Assembly (NCBI RefSeq): GCF_024679245.1
Contig: NC_090178.1
Coordinates: forward strand, 18,602,213 to 18,666,212
Length of the DNA: 64,000 bases
Direction of reading: 5' to 3'
Source: Pseudorasbora parva
Taxonomy: Eukaryota > Chordata > Actinopteri > Cypriniformes > Gobionidae
The number at the start of each line of letters is the position of its first letter. Position 1 is the stretch's first letter. The notes under the pieces were generated by a model. It did no database searches. It was not told the origin of the DNA and was given only the letters and a program-made list of their open reading frames with translations. The position numbers were made by a program, and so were the translations under genes. Shown piece by piece: positions 48,826-59,058 of the stretch.

Positions 48826-49615
48826 TTTTACAATGCATCACTATGTGTACTTTAAAGTACAATGTACTTAGTGATTGCAAAACATTGGGGTGTTCCCGGT
48901 CTGAAGTGTTCAGTGTCTATCAAAAGTGGCCCAAGGAAGGAACAGCGGTGAACCGGCGACAGGGTAATGGGCGGCCAAGTCTCGCTAATAATGGTTCTGA
49001 TAGAAAGGTGTCAGAATACACAGTGCATCGCAGTTTGTTGCGTATAGTAGCTTGAAAGCATGAACGTGAGCATCAGAACTGGACCATGGAGCAATGGAAG
49101 AAGGTGGCCAGGTCTAATGAATCATGTTTTCTTTTAAATCATGTGGGTGGCCGTGTGCGTCTGCATCGCTTTGCTCGGGAACACATGGCACCAGGATGCA
49201 CTATGGGGATGCACTTTTGACACGTACCACCTACCTAAGTATTGTTGCAGACTATGCGAATTCCCTGGTTCCCTTGTGGCTGTGGCCTCTTTCAGCAGAA
49301 TAATGCACCCTGCCACAAAGCATAAATGTTTCAGGAATGGTTTGAGGAGCACAACAACGAGTTTGAGGTGTTGACTTGGCCTCCAAATTCCCCAGATTTA
49401 ATCCAACCGAGCATGTGAGATGTGCTGAACAAACAAGTATGATCGGGAGGCCCCACCTCACAACTTACAGGACTTAAAGAATCTGCTGTTAACATCTTGG
49501 TGCCCAGCACACCATCAGGGGTCTAGTGGAGTCTGTTCCTCGACGGGTGAGGGCTGGGGGACCAACACAATATTAAGTCATAATGTTATGTCTGATCGTT
49601 GTAAATGCAAGTACA
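48826..49615 (+). pseudogene. Tc1-like transposase pseudogene, third lineage
   Basis: A decayed transposase unlike families A and B. An 80-codon frame ends with LGCSRSEVFSVYQKW, GNGRPSLANNGSDRKVSEY and TVHRSLLRI, the N-terminal helix-turn-helix part. Then, in changing frames, NWTMEQWKKVARSNES (catalytic Asp position now Asn), VGGRVRLHRF, QQNNAPCHK (second Asp now Asn), VLTWPPNSPDL and DVLNKQV appear. Several stop codons and indels interrupt it. The tail gtcataatgttatgtctgatc is typical of fish Tc1 3' ends. Terminal inverted repeats were not delimited. Oldest of the three Tc1 lineages here by decay. Confidence 0.85.
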
Positions 49616-50838
49616 TTAAATCGATTAAATTATAAAAAGTAAGTTATTCATGAGTTTAAATTGATATCTTTAATAATTAGTTTTGACCAAGAAGTTTTTT
49701 TATTTATTTTTTTATGTAAAAATGTGAACTGATTAATAAAAAAAGCACAATAATATATATGTATTTTTTAAATAGACTATTTTGAATTTGACTTTTAGAG
49801 TTTGCACCTCAAAGACATGGATAAAAACACAGCAGCACAGTACAATGGTTAACATACGGAGTGCAATTAATTCAAGGTGATTTTTGACTCAGTGGGTTTG
49901 TCGCTCTGGGGTGGTGTGTTGTAGGTTTAAGGGGTCTGAATTAAGGTATGCATGCAAGAGGCGGTTCACCCTCACCGGACCTCGCCATGGGTGACAGTTT
50001 CCTTGGAAACCCTTCCCAGTGCAGCGGGTTGTGTGCACGTGCATGCAAACACACACACACACAGACGGGATGAAGAGAGAATCGTCACACACACTAAACA
50101 CATGTCAGTCTGTGCTTCCTCTCTTCCTGTCAGCTCAGCGTTGGTCTGGTTGAGAATCCCTACACACAAAAAAACTCATTTGCATAAACATGCCACGTAA
50201 AATTAAAAATCACACCTCTGTGTAAAGTTGTTTCGATGTGTCAAAATTTGATTTATTGGAGCATTCTAAATCATTCAACCATTCGTGTGTTTTTTGTTTC
50301 TACCTTTTAATTTCTGTTTTACCCACCCTTCATAAATAACCGCACACAGCTGTCCCCAAGAAAAAATAATCCCTCTTCATTGTTTATATATTTTAATTGA
50401 CAGACACACTGGGACTGTTAGTGAAAATGCTTCTATTTTGGATTATTTTTCAAATTAAATATATGTTCAAAAATAAATTACCAGCATTTTTTTAAAGTTA
50501 TTTCCAGAATGTCTGGTATTTGGTACGTTCAATTTTTGCTGTAATGACATAAGCACTCAAACTGCATGAACTCAATAATTCAAAGAGAATCTTGTGCTTT
50601 AAGATAGAGCATCTGACATCTGTACAAAGTTAATATGATCCATGGCACAAATTTGATTATTTGTTTAATAACAGAAATACTTCAGAAATAATATCTGAAA
50701 TATTATTTTAATATAAAAATGTATCTATATATTTAAATTAAAATAATATAAAAATAAAGACTTTTGGACCAAGCAGGTTATGGACTAATCATGCAGATAA
50801 CATTTTCTATGATACTGACCTCTCTCTCCTTCTCCAGA
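49616..50838. other. Non-coding A+T-rich stretch
   Basis: No gene seen. Frames up to 82 codons lie around 49,950-50,200 with a short CA tract, without motifs. Confidence 0.4.
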
Positions 50839-50970
50839 TCAAACACACTTGTTCATTTTCCTCCTCTCATGCTCGCTACAGACGAGAAGAGGCAGATCTC
50901 TATACTCAGGAGAGACACCCAGAGAACGAGAGAGCTGGGAAAGAGGAAGCGCTATGTCAGCAGACTGAGG
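50839..50970 (+). other. Candidate 132-nt exon
   Basis: A pyrimidine-rich tract ending ctctccttctccag (ending at 50,838) is a good acceptor. The 132 nt that follow are open as IKHTCSFSSSHARYRRE, then EADLYTQERHPENERAGKEE and ALCQQTE, ending at GTAGCT, a weak donor. Another frame also stays open (SNTLVHFPPLMLATDEK). Unrecognised product. Confidence 0.2.
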
Positions 50971-51160
50971 TAGCTGGGCATTGTGAGATAGCTCATCAAT
51001 AGAGCCTGCTCTGCATACTAAAGCAGCCTCTGGGCATAAAGAGCGCACTGTCCAACTTTCCAGCACATCCACTGCTAAAATATTCAGTGCCCTTGCCATA
51101 AAATCAAGTGAATGGCTGTAAACAATTATACGAATACATCTATATCTTTTAACACCACAT

Positions 51161-51162
51161 GC

Positions 51163-51236
<74 letters not shown>
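51161..51236. repeat. A-run and (TA)n microsatellite beside a Tc1 fragment
   Basis: About 18 A followed by about 28 TA units, ending where the Tc1 family B fragment starts. Confidence 0.95.
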
Positions 51237-51239
<3 letters not shown>

Positions 51240-52389
51240 GACCACCATGTACCCATCCTCTGATGGCTCCTTCCAGCAGGATAATACACCATGTTACAAA
51301 GCTCAAATCATTTCAAATTGGTTTCTTGAACATGACTGAGTTCACTCTACTAAAATGGCCCCCACAGTGACCAGACCTCAACCCAATAGCGCATCTTTGG
51401 GATGTGGTGGAACAGGAGCTTCATGCCCTGGATGTGCATCCCACAAATCTCCATCAACTGAAAGATGCTATCCTATCAATATGGGCCAACATTTCTAAAG
51501 AATGCTTTCAGCACCTTGTTGAATCAATGCCACGTAGAATTAAGGCAGTTATGAAGGCGAAAGGTAGACTGGATGCCAGCCGAACTTAGCCCCGCCCACA
51601 AATGTTTTAGGTCGGCCAGTTCGGTCTTGCCTTGCACCATAGAGGAGTAATTATCACCGAACAGAAACTGTTCGGGCCAATGAAATCATCAGGGCGGGCT
51701 TTATACAATGATGGACAGATGATCAACAGTAACGTAATCATGCATGTCATCAAAGGGGCTTGGATTATATTTATTCGAATCCTAAACGGAGAGCTTGTTT
51801 CTGTATGCATTCACCTTCACAATTTCTCTCAGAAATGATGATCATGTTGGGTAAGTACTCTGTGTATCATTTAATTATTTAATTTTTTTACAACACCAAC
51901 AAAGATCGTGTATTCCAGCCTGATACCAGCGCACGTGCAGATGGGGTTGCCAAGATTTTACAACAAAACCCGCCAACTACTAGCCCTAAACAATAGCTTC
52001 TTGGGGGTTCTCCGGGGGAAAAATGGCATTTGGGGGGTAAAATGTGTTTTATTTTGGCAAGGATGCCTGCTAAAATTCACACTCGTGGGTCTATATATCA
52101 CATAATAGTCGCTTCAACCCGCGGGAAAAAAACACGGACTTGGCAAAACAGTGCAGTTGAGCTCTGTTGACATTTGACAATGCGTCGCTTCGTTGCTCTG
52201 ATTGGTTGTAGGTCTATCCAATTGATGTCTTTCCTGGTTCGGTTGAAACACGCCCCATAATCACAGCCCAATGGAGCAGTTTCAGACTCATATTCTGACT
52301 AGAATTGATTATGATCACGTCAGGCTAGGCGAAAGGGGGTCAAACACAGTATTAGTATGGTGTTCCTAATAATCCTTTAAGTGAGTGCA
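51237..52389 (+). mobile_element. Tc1-like family B fragment (3' half), interrupted
   Basis: It corresponds to 24,215-25,549 of the longer copy: MTTMYPSSD, FQQDNTPCYK, then LNPIAHLWDVVEQEL with the catalytic Glu changed to Ala, then SMPRRIKAVMKAK and the 3' terminus cctaataatcctttaagtga. The 5' half is missing at the TA tract. A 763-bp element sits near the end of the gene (51,565-52,327). The coding part is a pseudogene. Confidence 0.9.
51556..52336. mobile_element. 763-bp TAG..CTA element with perfect 9-bp TSD
   Basis: ggcgaaagg is duplicated at 51,556-51,564 and 52,328-52,336. The element between them starts tagactggatgcc and ends cacgtcaggcta. Removing it with one duplicate restores the family B reading seen at 25,486-25,510. 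The ends and internal strings (gttgctctgattggttgtag) relate it to 61,936-63,046. A 9-bp TSD points to a Mutator-like or similar superfamily. No transposase. Confidence 0.9.
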
Positions 52390-52391
52390 TA

Positions 52392-52431
<40 letters not shown>
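52386..52431. repeat. (TA)n microsatellite at Tc1 3' end
   Basis: About 22 TA units with a GTG interruption, directly after the family B terminus. Confidence 0.93.
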
Positions 52432-52432
<1 letters not shown>

Positions 52433-52511
52433 TTGCAATCAAAATTATTCAATGCCCAGACTGTACAAATTTACAAATGTAAGCTTTTTTGAAGAAACAG
52501 AATTTAACATG

Positions 52512-53310
52512 TACAGTGGGGAAAGTTACTTTGAAAAGTAATGCATTGCAAAATTGTGTTGCTCCCTTAAAAAGTAATTTATTTGCATACTTAGTAACTT
52601 TGTTTAGAAAAGTATGTGTTACATTACTTTTGCGTTACTATTTCTCAAATGGGCTGGGCTTGTTTTTTGTTTTATTTTATATAAGAAAAAAGTAATATTT
52701 TGGGCAAATCTAAAGAACCTTTCACACCAAAATTGCAAGAAAAAAAGCCTTGACTTGACAGCTGTGCCTTTGAGCTGTGCTGCCATTCTGGATAACAAAC
52801 GCAGGAGAAAAAAGTTTAACACTTCTCCAATAAAAACTAAAAATATAAAGTCATTTTTCCTTATGTTTTAAATTAATCATTGAATGTCAGAAGCTAGACA
52901 TTTGTCAATAAAGTGAGATTATGTGCATAACAATTTGTGTTATTTAACATTTAATTATTGGAGGTTTGCATAGTATTGCATACTGATTTTTCTTTGATTG
53001 ATCTTATTCATCTTTTTTTGTGTAAGTAAGATGAGTAAATGCTTGCTTACATTTCTTCTAAAACTAAAATAACCATCACGTTTACACACAAAGCCTCTGC
53101 ACAAACAATTTTTCTCAACATAGGGAAAAGAGAGCAGTCAGTCAATTAATGGGAAAACAAAGTTTTCTTATACTAATTTGAAAAAGTAATAGATATTTAA
53201 AAGATATTTTAATAGATACATTTTTAAAGTAGTGCATTACTTTACTAGTTACTTGAAAAAGTAATCTGATTATAACTCAATTTTAATTATCCAACCCCTT
53301 TTCAACGCTG
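52512..53310. mobile_element. Degenerate hAT-like MITE rich in TTACTTT motifs
   Basis: The left part cagtggggaaagttacttt with aagtaatgcattgc and the right part gtagtgcattactttact with caaccccttttcaacgctg are inverted in character and resemble the 7,324 element. Ends too worn to fix; no TSD. Confidence 0.55.
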
Positions 53311-53898
53311 CTGTCACTTATTTTTACAGTATGGTACAAAATTGTGTAAAAACACAATTAAGCCTTTAGAAACTTTATAACAAAACTAAATTAGCTTGTG
53401 CTATTAAACATACATACATTTAGAACATGCATGAGCTAAAGTTGAGTGGCAAATATGGCTAAGCCAAAAGAAACAACTGAGGAAAAACCCTCAATTTGCT
53501 GCTAAAGACTTGCAAGATGACCTGATGGAAGGATGAAAAAGCATTTCAATGCATAGTAGAACACTAAACAAGCGGGATATTTTGCCAAATGCCACTTTTG
53601 AACATGAAGAGCAGAAAACTTGAATATGCTCAAATTTATTTGGATAGACCTGTGGAGTTCTGTAAGAATGTTTTATGTGTTTAGCAGCAGAATACAGCAG
53701 GGTTTTGTTTTTATGTTTTCTCAGATCTGTGTGAATGAGGATCGTTTTAAATAATGGTGTTGTCTGTATGCAGAAAGGTCAAAGGGAAAACATCTCAATT
53801 TTAACCATATCGTTGTCGTGTGAACGCTAGTATAGTTATTGTTATAGTTATCGTCCACTGTATAGTTATCTATTATAGCACTAGTATAGTTATCCTCT
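53311..53898. other. Non-coding stretch, no gene seen
   Basis: A+T-rich; tagttat motifs repeat near 53,830-53,895. No element assigned. Confidence 0.35.
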
Positions 53899-55110
53899 TT
53901 GTTAAGTTGCATTGTCTGGTATTGTCGTGTCAACACGCCGTTTCGTTGCCTTCTTCGTACCTGTGGATTACCTGAGTTTGTTTTTTTAATTACTTTTGCA
54001 TCTCGGTCATCTTCATCTGGACTAAACGTAACAGAATACCAGACCCGCAAAGAAGTGAAGATGGAGATTGCCTCCATTAATGTAGCTCCCACAGGGAGCC
54101 TGCTCAAGCACAACGGGGCTGTGATTTTTGTCTTCCCATGAGGAAGAACCCGAGAGGACTATGTGGAGGAATTTGTTGACATCAGCCACTTCGCACGTTG
54201 TAACAATATTGCACTCATGGAGAGGTTTTGGATCGGACTCAATGAGGAGATCTGGCTGGGGATGCCTCGAGGAAACTCCTACTGCACACCGATCAGCTTT
54301 CCCCTGTGGGTCAACAGATCTTCTTTTGATGTAGGAGAAGAGGATTCACTGTTCAGCATCCAGCCACACTCTATATCCGTCACCACCCGAGAGCCAGACC
54401 CAGCACCCACTCCCACCATGGATAAGGAGCCAGAGCCAACCGTAGACCAAGAAACCTACCCGGTCTCTGCCCCATAGATCAAGCCTTAGCCAATGCCCGC
54501 AAAGGAGCTAGCAGCCACATCCATCCCAGAGGAGAAGCCTGAGGTCTGACCAGGTGTGTGAGTCGGAATTAACATCCATGACAGTGGGTGGTTTTAGTGG
54601 ACCTGGATTGAAAGGAATGGCTGACAGAGGTAATGCTTCCCACCCCTCCCATAAACCTTCTCTGTTGCTGGTTCCTTCCTGCACTAATGTATGTTCATCA
54701 CTTCTGTCTTCATCACTGCCGCTGGTCCATTGTCCAGCAATGAGTTGACTTCATCAACACCATCCCTGTCCATCACAGAGCCTGCTTACAAACCCAGTCT
54801 GTCTCTCTTGCGCGCTCCTGCAGCCTGTCCTGCCTTAGGCTCTGCCACCACTGACTCCCTTCAGCTCGTCAGCTCCACCATCAGCCCTGTCATGCAGCCT
54901 TAATCTGCCTTGTGGATTCTGGTCCCCAGCTCTGCCCTGGCGTGAGGATTCCCTTCGACCAGGCTCCTCTCCCCCTTGGCCTCACCTAGGACCATCATCC
55001 CTTCGGTTCTACAGGGTTCCCTTGTCCCACCGGCTTTACCTTGGTCAGTTGTCAACCTCATTTTGTAAACTGATTGTGTCTGGCTTCCAGTGTCATACAC
55101 TTCCAGTTAT
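53899..55110 (+). pseudogene. Gag-like retroelement remnant
   Basis: A series of short plus-strand frames. From 54,163 one frame reads MEEFVDISHFARCNNIALM, then ERFWIGLNEEIWLGMPRG and SFPLWVNRSSFDVGE, which resembles the retrotransposon gag-type core found in many fish predicted proteins, followed by an acidic proline-rich stretch (EPDPAPTPTMDKEPEPTVD). Further down, Ser/Pro-rich frames (54,554-54,748; 54,691-54,903) and a tail containing caggctcctctcccccttgg continue the same kind of sequence. There is no protease, reverse transcriptase, LTR or long frame. Identification rests on pattern memory; a profile search against the retrotransposon gag family would decide. Confidence 0.45.
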
Positions 55111-55887
55111 TGCAAACTGATATTTGATACTTGATACTGATACTTACCATATTATTTTAATATATTGCTATAATTATTATCTCATGGTTTGTAGAGCAAA
55201 CAGTTACTGTTTACTGCACTTTTGCTGCCTTTTGGAAGTATCGTAAATATGAGTTAGAAAATTAGACATGAATGTCCCTTTAATGTCGTATTTACTACTG
55301 GGAAACTGAGATAAATTTGGTACCCGAATTTTCCCGAAAGTTGGGTGGGCCATAAACATGACAGAGGGGAGAACTGCTGTGACTGGTATTCTTTGTTCGT
55401 TTTCCCTTCAACAACTACATTGCATTTTTTTTGTCATTAATAGTGCATTTATATGCATATATAGTGCACATATATAACAATTTGAAGCATATTGTATGGT
55501 TTATAAGTAGCGAAAATAGACTGTATTTGATAGAATGTCCTGAATCGTCTATTTAGATGGTGTGAATAATTACATGGAATGGGTAGCCAAATATAATTTT
55601 TGGCTTTAATAATTTTTCTCCAATAAACTGACAAGAATAAACCTGGTGTCTTCCATGATTCCTGTTCCTTCCATCAATAAAGCACTTGAATGTGACAAGC
55701 TCGTAGTCACAACTTCAGAATTGGGCAATTTCTTCTCGCTGTTTCCCAATAATGGCTAATGAATCGGAAGTCTCGCACATTTACAGAAAACAGCTTACTT
55801 CCATGTTGAAAAACAAAGCGCATGTTGAGAAAACCTTTGGGATGGAAGTAAAATTAATTAGATATTACATATAACCTGGTAGTAAGA
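55111..55887. other. Non-coding A+T-rich stretch
   Basis: No gene or element recognised. Confidence 0.4.
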
Positions 55888-56034
55888 CATAGTGTTGCAC
55901 ATTTTTTGGTGCAGAGATGAGCATGTGTATTATGTAAAACATTTGCAATTGCTTTTTATCACGTAATTAGTCATTCGTTAGATAGGAACCACTGAACAGG
56001 CATTTAGAAGTTCATATTAAAGTGCAACACTATG
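55888..56034. repeat. Inverted repeat, 13-bp perfect arms
   Basis: catagtgttgcac (55,888-55,900) and gtgcaacactatg (56,022-56,034) surround a 121-bp spacer. It may be a very small TIR element, but flanks show no TSD. Confidence 0.7.
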
Positions 56035-56990
56035 ATGTAGTGTTGAACTTTTGGATTACAATGCCCACTTGAACGCTTGGGCCAAATACAGAAAATAGGT
56101 AATATAAACCATGGCCAAAGCATGGTTATTAGGACAGGACACCTACACTACATTTTTAGGTCACCTATTATATACTATTAATTCTTTTTTTTTAAATTAT
56201 TATTAATTACTTAGTTTATATATGAATATTTTAGTTTTATGTAATGCATACTTGTTATTCAAGTTTATTGCTGTCCGTTGCCCTAATTGAATGCAATCAT
56301 TCAATAATGTTTTTGAGCCAGAATAATACGGTTCTGATATTTTAATAAATAATATTAAAGTTACGTTATGAAGTTATTTCAGGGGCAAGTTTGCAACTTT
56401 TTCAGTAAAGTGTCATTACAAGTAGCTTCCCCACACATGACTGCTAACCCACAATGTCATTTTTGCCAGTCCTGTATGATTAAATGTGGGGTTAAAGGTC
56501 AAATGGATGCATAAGGGTAGTGCCATGCAAACCCAGGGCACAAAATATCCACAGCAGACACAATCATGCATCCACACACACCCTGTCTAGCCACATCAAT
56601 CTTCAGGGTGGAGCTAAATCAAATCCAGTGGCTTTGCTTTGACCCTTTCAAAGGTTTTTCATTTTCATTGCCATAGAGACCAAATCATATCGACCAACTG
56701 GGAGAGTTCAAGCTAACTAAGTGAAATCCATGTGTGTGCGGTACGAGAGTGTGTTTGTGTGTGTCAGTGTCTCGCTGATTTTATCTTCCTTCAGTTTCAT
56801 TCGCTCTCTATTCTCTGTCCCGAAGGTATATCAGCGAGAAGACTGCAGAGTAAATTGTCCCAAATTGAGTTCCCTCTCCTCGCCAGAGACAGGCCACATC
56901 TCCGGCGTTTAGAGGCGGCAAAAAAAAAACAAGGGAAAAACAATCTTGGCACAGTCAGGCTCTTAACAATTTTCTCTAATTTCCATCCCT
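56035..56990. other. Non-coding stretch
   Basis: A+T-rich to about 56,400, then more balanced. No gene or element recognised. Confidence 0.35.
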
Positions 56991-57025
56991 CTCTCTCTCT
57001 CCCTCTCTCTCTCCCTCTCTCTCTC
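56991..57025. repeat. (CT)n imperfect microsatellite
   Basis: A CT tract with CCCT interruptions. The surrounding 57,060-57,200 is also pyrimidine-rich, which explains the Leu/Ser and Arg/Glu frames there. Confidence 0.85.
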
Positions 57026-58393
57026 TCACCATAGAGTTGCTTTCTAACTGATTCTCCATCGCTTGTCCCCTCTCTATCCTTTTTCTTCCATTGTATTTCT
57101 CTCCTCCAGCTCCCTTTGTCTACCACGCCATCTATCTTCCCCCTCCCCCTTGCTTCCTCTCTCTCCTTCAGCTTGTGTTCGCTCTCTCGCTCTCCTCCCT
57201 GACACACTACCCATCACAGCGGACCCCCAGGCGGTAGAGTCCCGCTCTGACAATAATCACACAGTAAGTTTATAATGCTGCCAGGGCCGAGCCTAGCGCA
57301 GCACACACTGCTCCCTGGGCTCTCCTACACCCCATTACGCTCAGTGGGAGTCGAGCTCGGGCTAGCCGAGACCTGCGCTGATGGATGGCGGCAGGGAGAG
57401 CTCTAGCACACTCCCCCATGCTGTGTACAGGGTCCGAGTCTGGTCACATGTGGCCGCAATGCTAACACTAGTGGACCGAACTAAGGCTGTCTCCATTCAA
57501 CCTGTACTAATGCCATTTAGCTCCCGCTGTCTTGCTGAAAAATCATCGCACATGCTTTATTTTACATCGTCACTATGTAATTGTGAACAAACAGAAAAAC
57601 ACTTTTATTTGACAGCGAAGACGGCTGATAAACCCCACTGTGAGAGTCATTCTAATAGCATAGGCTTCCTTTCAAAGTGTTTTTGCTCAAATGTCAACTT
57701 CAATGACATGCCTGTCATCCTCAGAGTATATTATACTATTTCAGCGTGACTGACTCCAGTATTTCCCAGAGATGACTGACTAAAGTACCTCCGAAATGAC
57801 TGTAAAAGTATCTCCCAGAGATGACAGTATACCTCACAGAAATGGCTGTAACAGTAGGCCGTCTCACAGAGATGACTGACAAAAATAGACTTGTAAGTAT
57901 ACTGAGGACCACAGTAGGAGTGGGGTAAGATGTGTCAGGGTTAAGCAGTGCCAGCCTCTTAATCTAGAAAACTGTATTTTTATCGTCAGAAGACTATGCT
58001 TGTAGGCACACAATAAGCTGTCTATGATCGAGAGACGCAAATCATAGAGTGAACAGCATATATTAATAACTTTTTTTTACCTCTAGCAAGTAAAATCAAT
58101 ATGCATTTCTTCTTGCCTAGAGTGTAGAAATAGCGGTACAGCTTCTTACTCGTCCCAACGCGCATGCCTATATAAACACGTGATATGCATGTGCATGCCG
58201 TCACCGTTTTCACAGATGTGTTTACACAGATGATAATGGTATCGTTTTCAAAAACTTTTTCACAGTTTGCATTCTCAAGCCACCAAAATGTTGTTGTCGT
58301 GTAAATTAATGGCCATAACACATTAAGTTTTGTGTTTTTCAGTTGCAAACGGTGTCATGTAAACAGCCCCTAAATTAATAACTAATGATTTTT
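57026..58393. other. Non-coding stretch, partly G+C-richer
   Basis: 57,200-57,480 is G+C-rich and free of repeat marks; a very short exon-like piece (57,218-57,262, followed by GTAAGT) is noted under findings. A tandem theme with cccagagatgact, cacagaaatggct and cacagagatgact runs at 57,764-57,885, spaced roughly 35-50 bp. At 58,140-58,372 sequence ending gtaaacagcccctaa resembles one end of an old TIR element. Confidence 0.35.
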
Positions 58394-58572
58394 ACAACGG
58401 AAATGAAACAACGCTGAACCTGAACTTATTTATACAGGGCAATGACTTTCTTCTAGAGCTGCTGTACAGCCAAAACAATCTTTGTTGCATGTCCTGTTAT
58501 CATTGTAAAGCTGCTTTGAAACAATCTGTATGGTTAAAAGTGCTGTTTAAATAAAGGGGACTTGACTAATAT
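58394..58572 (+). repeat. Retroposon 3' tail (SINE/LINE type)
   Basis: catgtcctgttatcattgta followed by aagctgctttgaaacaatct and a tail taaataaaggggacttgact. This is the kind of 3' end shared by fish SINEs and their partner LINEs. It probably belongs to the same family as 63,660-64,000. Confidence 0.55.
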
Positions 58573-58782
58573 AGTACAATGATGGTATTAGTAATACATT
58601 GTGCTTACCATATTCATAATCAATGGTATCTGCATAATACTCCAAGAAACTGCAAAAAAAGATGTCAAAAGTGTGTATGAAGAAAAAATACTGTAAAAGA
58701 ATGTCCAAAAAGCATTGTATTGTTTTGTTAGTGCAGTAAAGTACCTCAAAGAGGAAATGTTAATAATTATCCTTTATCAACA
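58573..58782. other. Short non-coding stretch
   Basis: No gene seen before the minisatellite. Confidence 0.35.
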
Positions 58783-59058
58783 AATGGATGGATGGATGGA
58801 TGGATGGATGGATGGATGGATGGATGGATGGACGGACGGACGGACGGACGGACGGACAGACAGACGGACAGACAGACGGATGGATTGAACGGGACGGGAC
58901 GGATGGATGGAACGGGACGGACAGACAGACGGTTGGATGGATGGATGGATGGACGGACGGACTGTTGGATGGATGGATGGATTGAACGAGACGGAACGGA
59001 TGGATGGAACGGGACGGACAGACAGACGGTTGGATGGATGGATGGAACGGGACGGACT
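58783..59058. repeat. Tetranucleotide-derived minisatellite (GGAT/GGAC/GACA)
   Basis: It begins as about 13 GGAT units, changes to GGAC and then GACA/GACG units, and further on forms a higher-order pattern. tggattgaac recurs 97 bp apart (58,881 and 58,978), each followed by ggatggatggaacgggacgg and acagacagacggttgg. All frames over it are repeat-derived (Asp-Gly-Trp-Met and Ser-Ile-His-Pro). Confidence 0.93.

Noticed and set aside
51829..51853. 18-nt microexon between ctctcag and GTAAGT inside the 9-bp-TSD element
   Set aside because: It lies in the body of a non-coding mobile element, and so short a match to splice signals is expected by chance.
58783..59058. CRISPR-like array
   Set aside because: The units are contiguous tetranucleotide derivatives without unique spacers, and the sequence is from a vertebrate-type genome.
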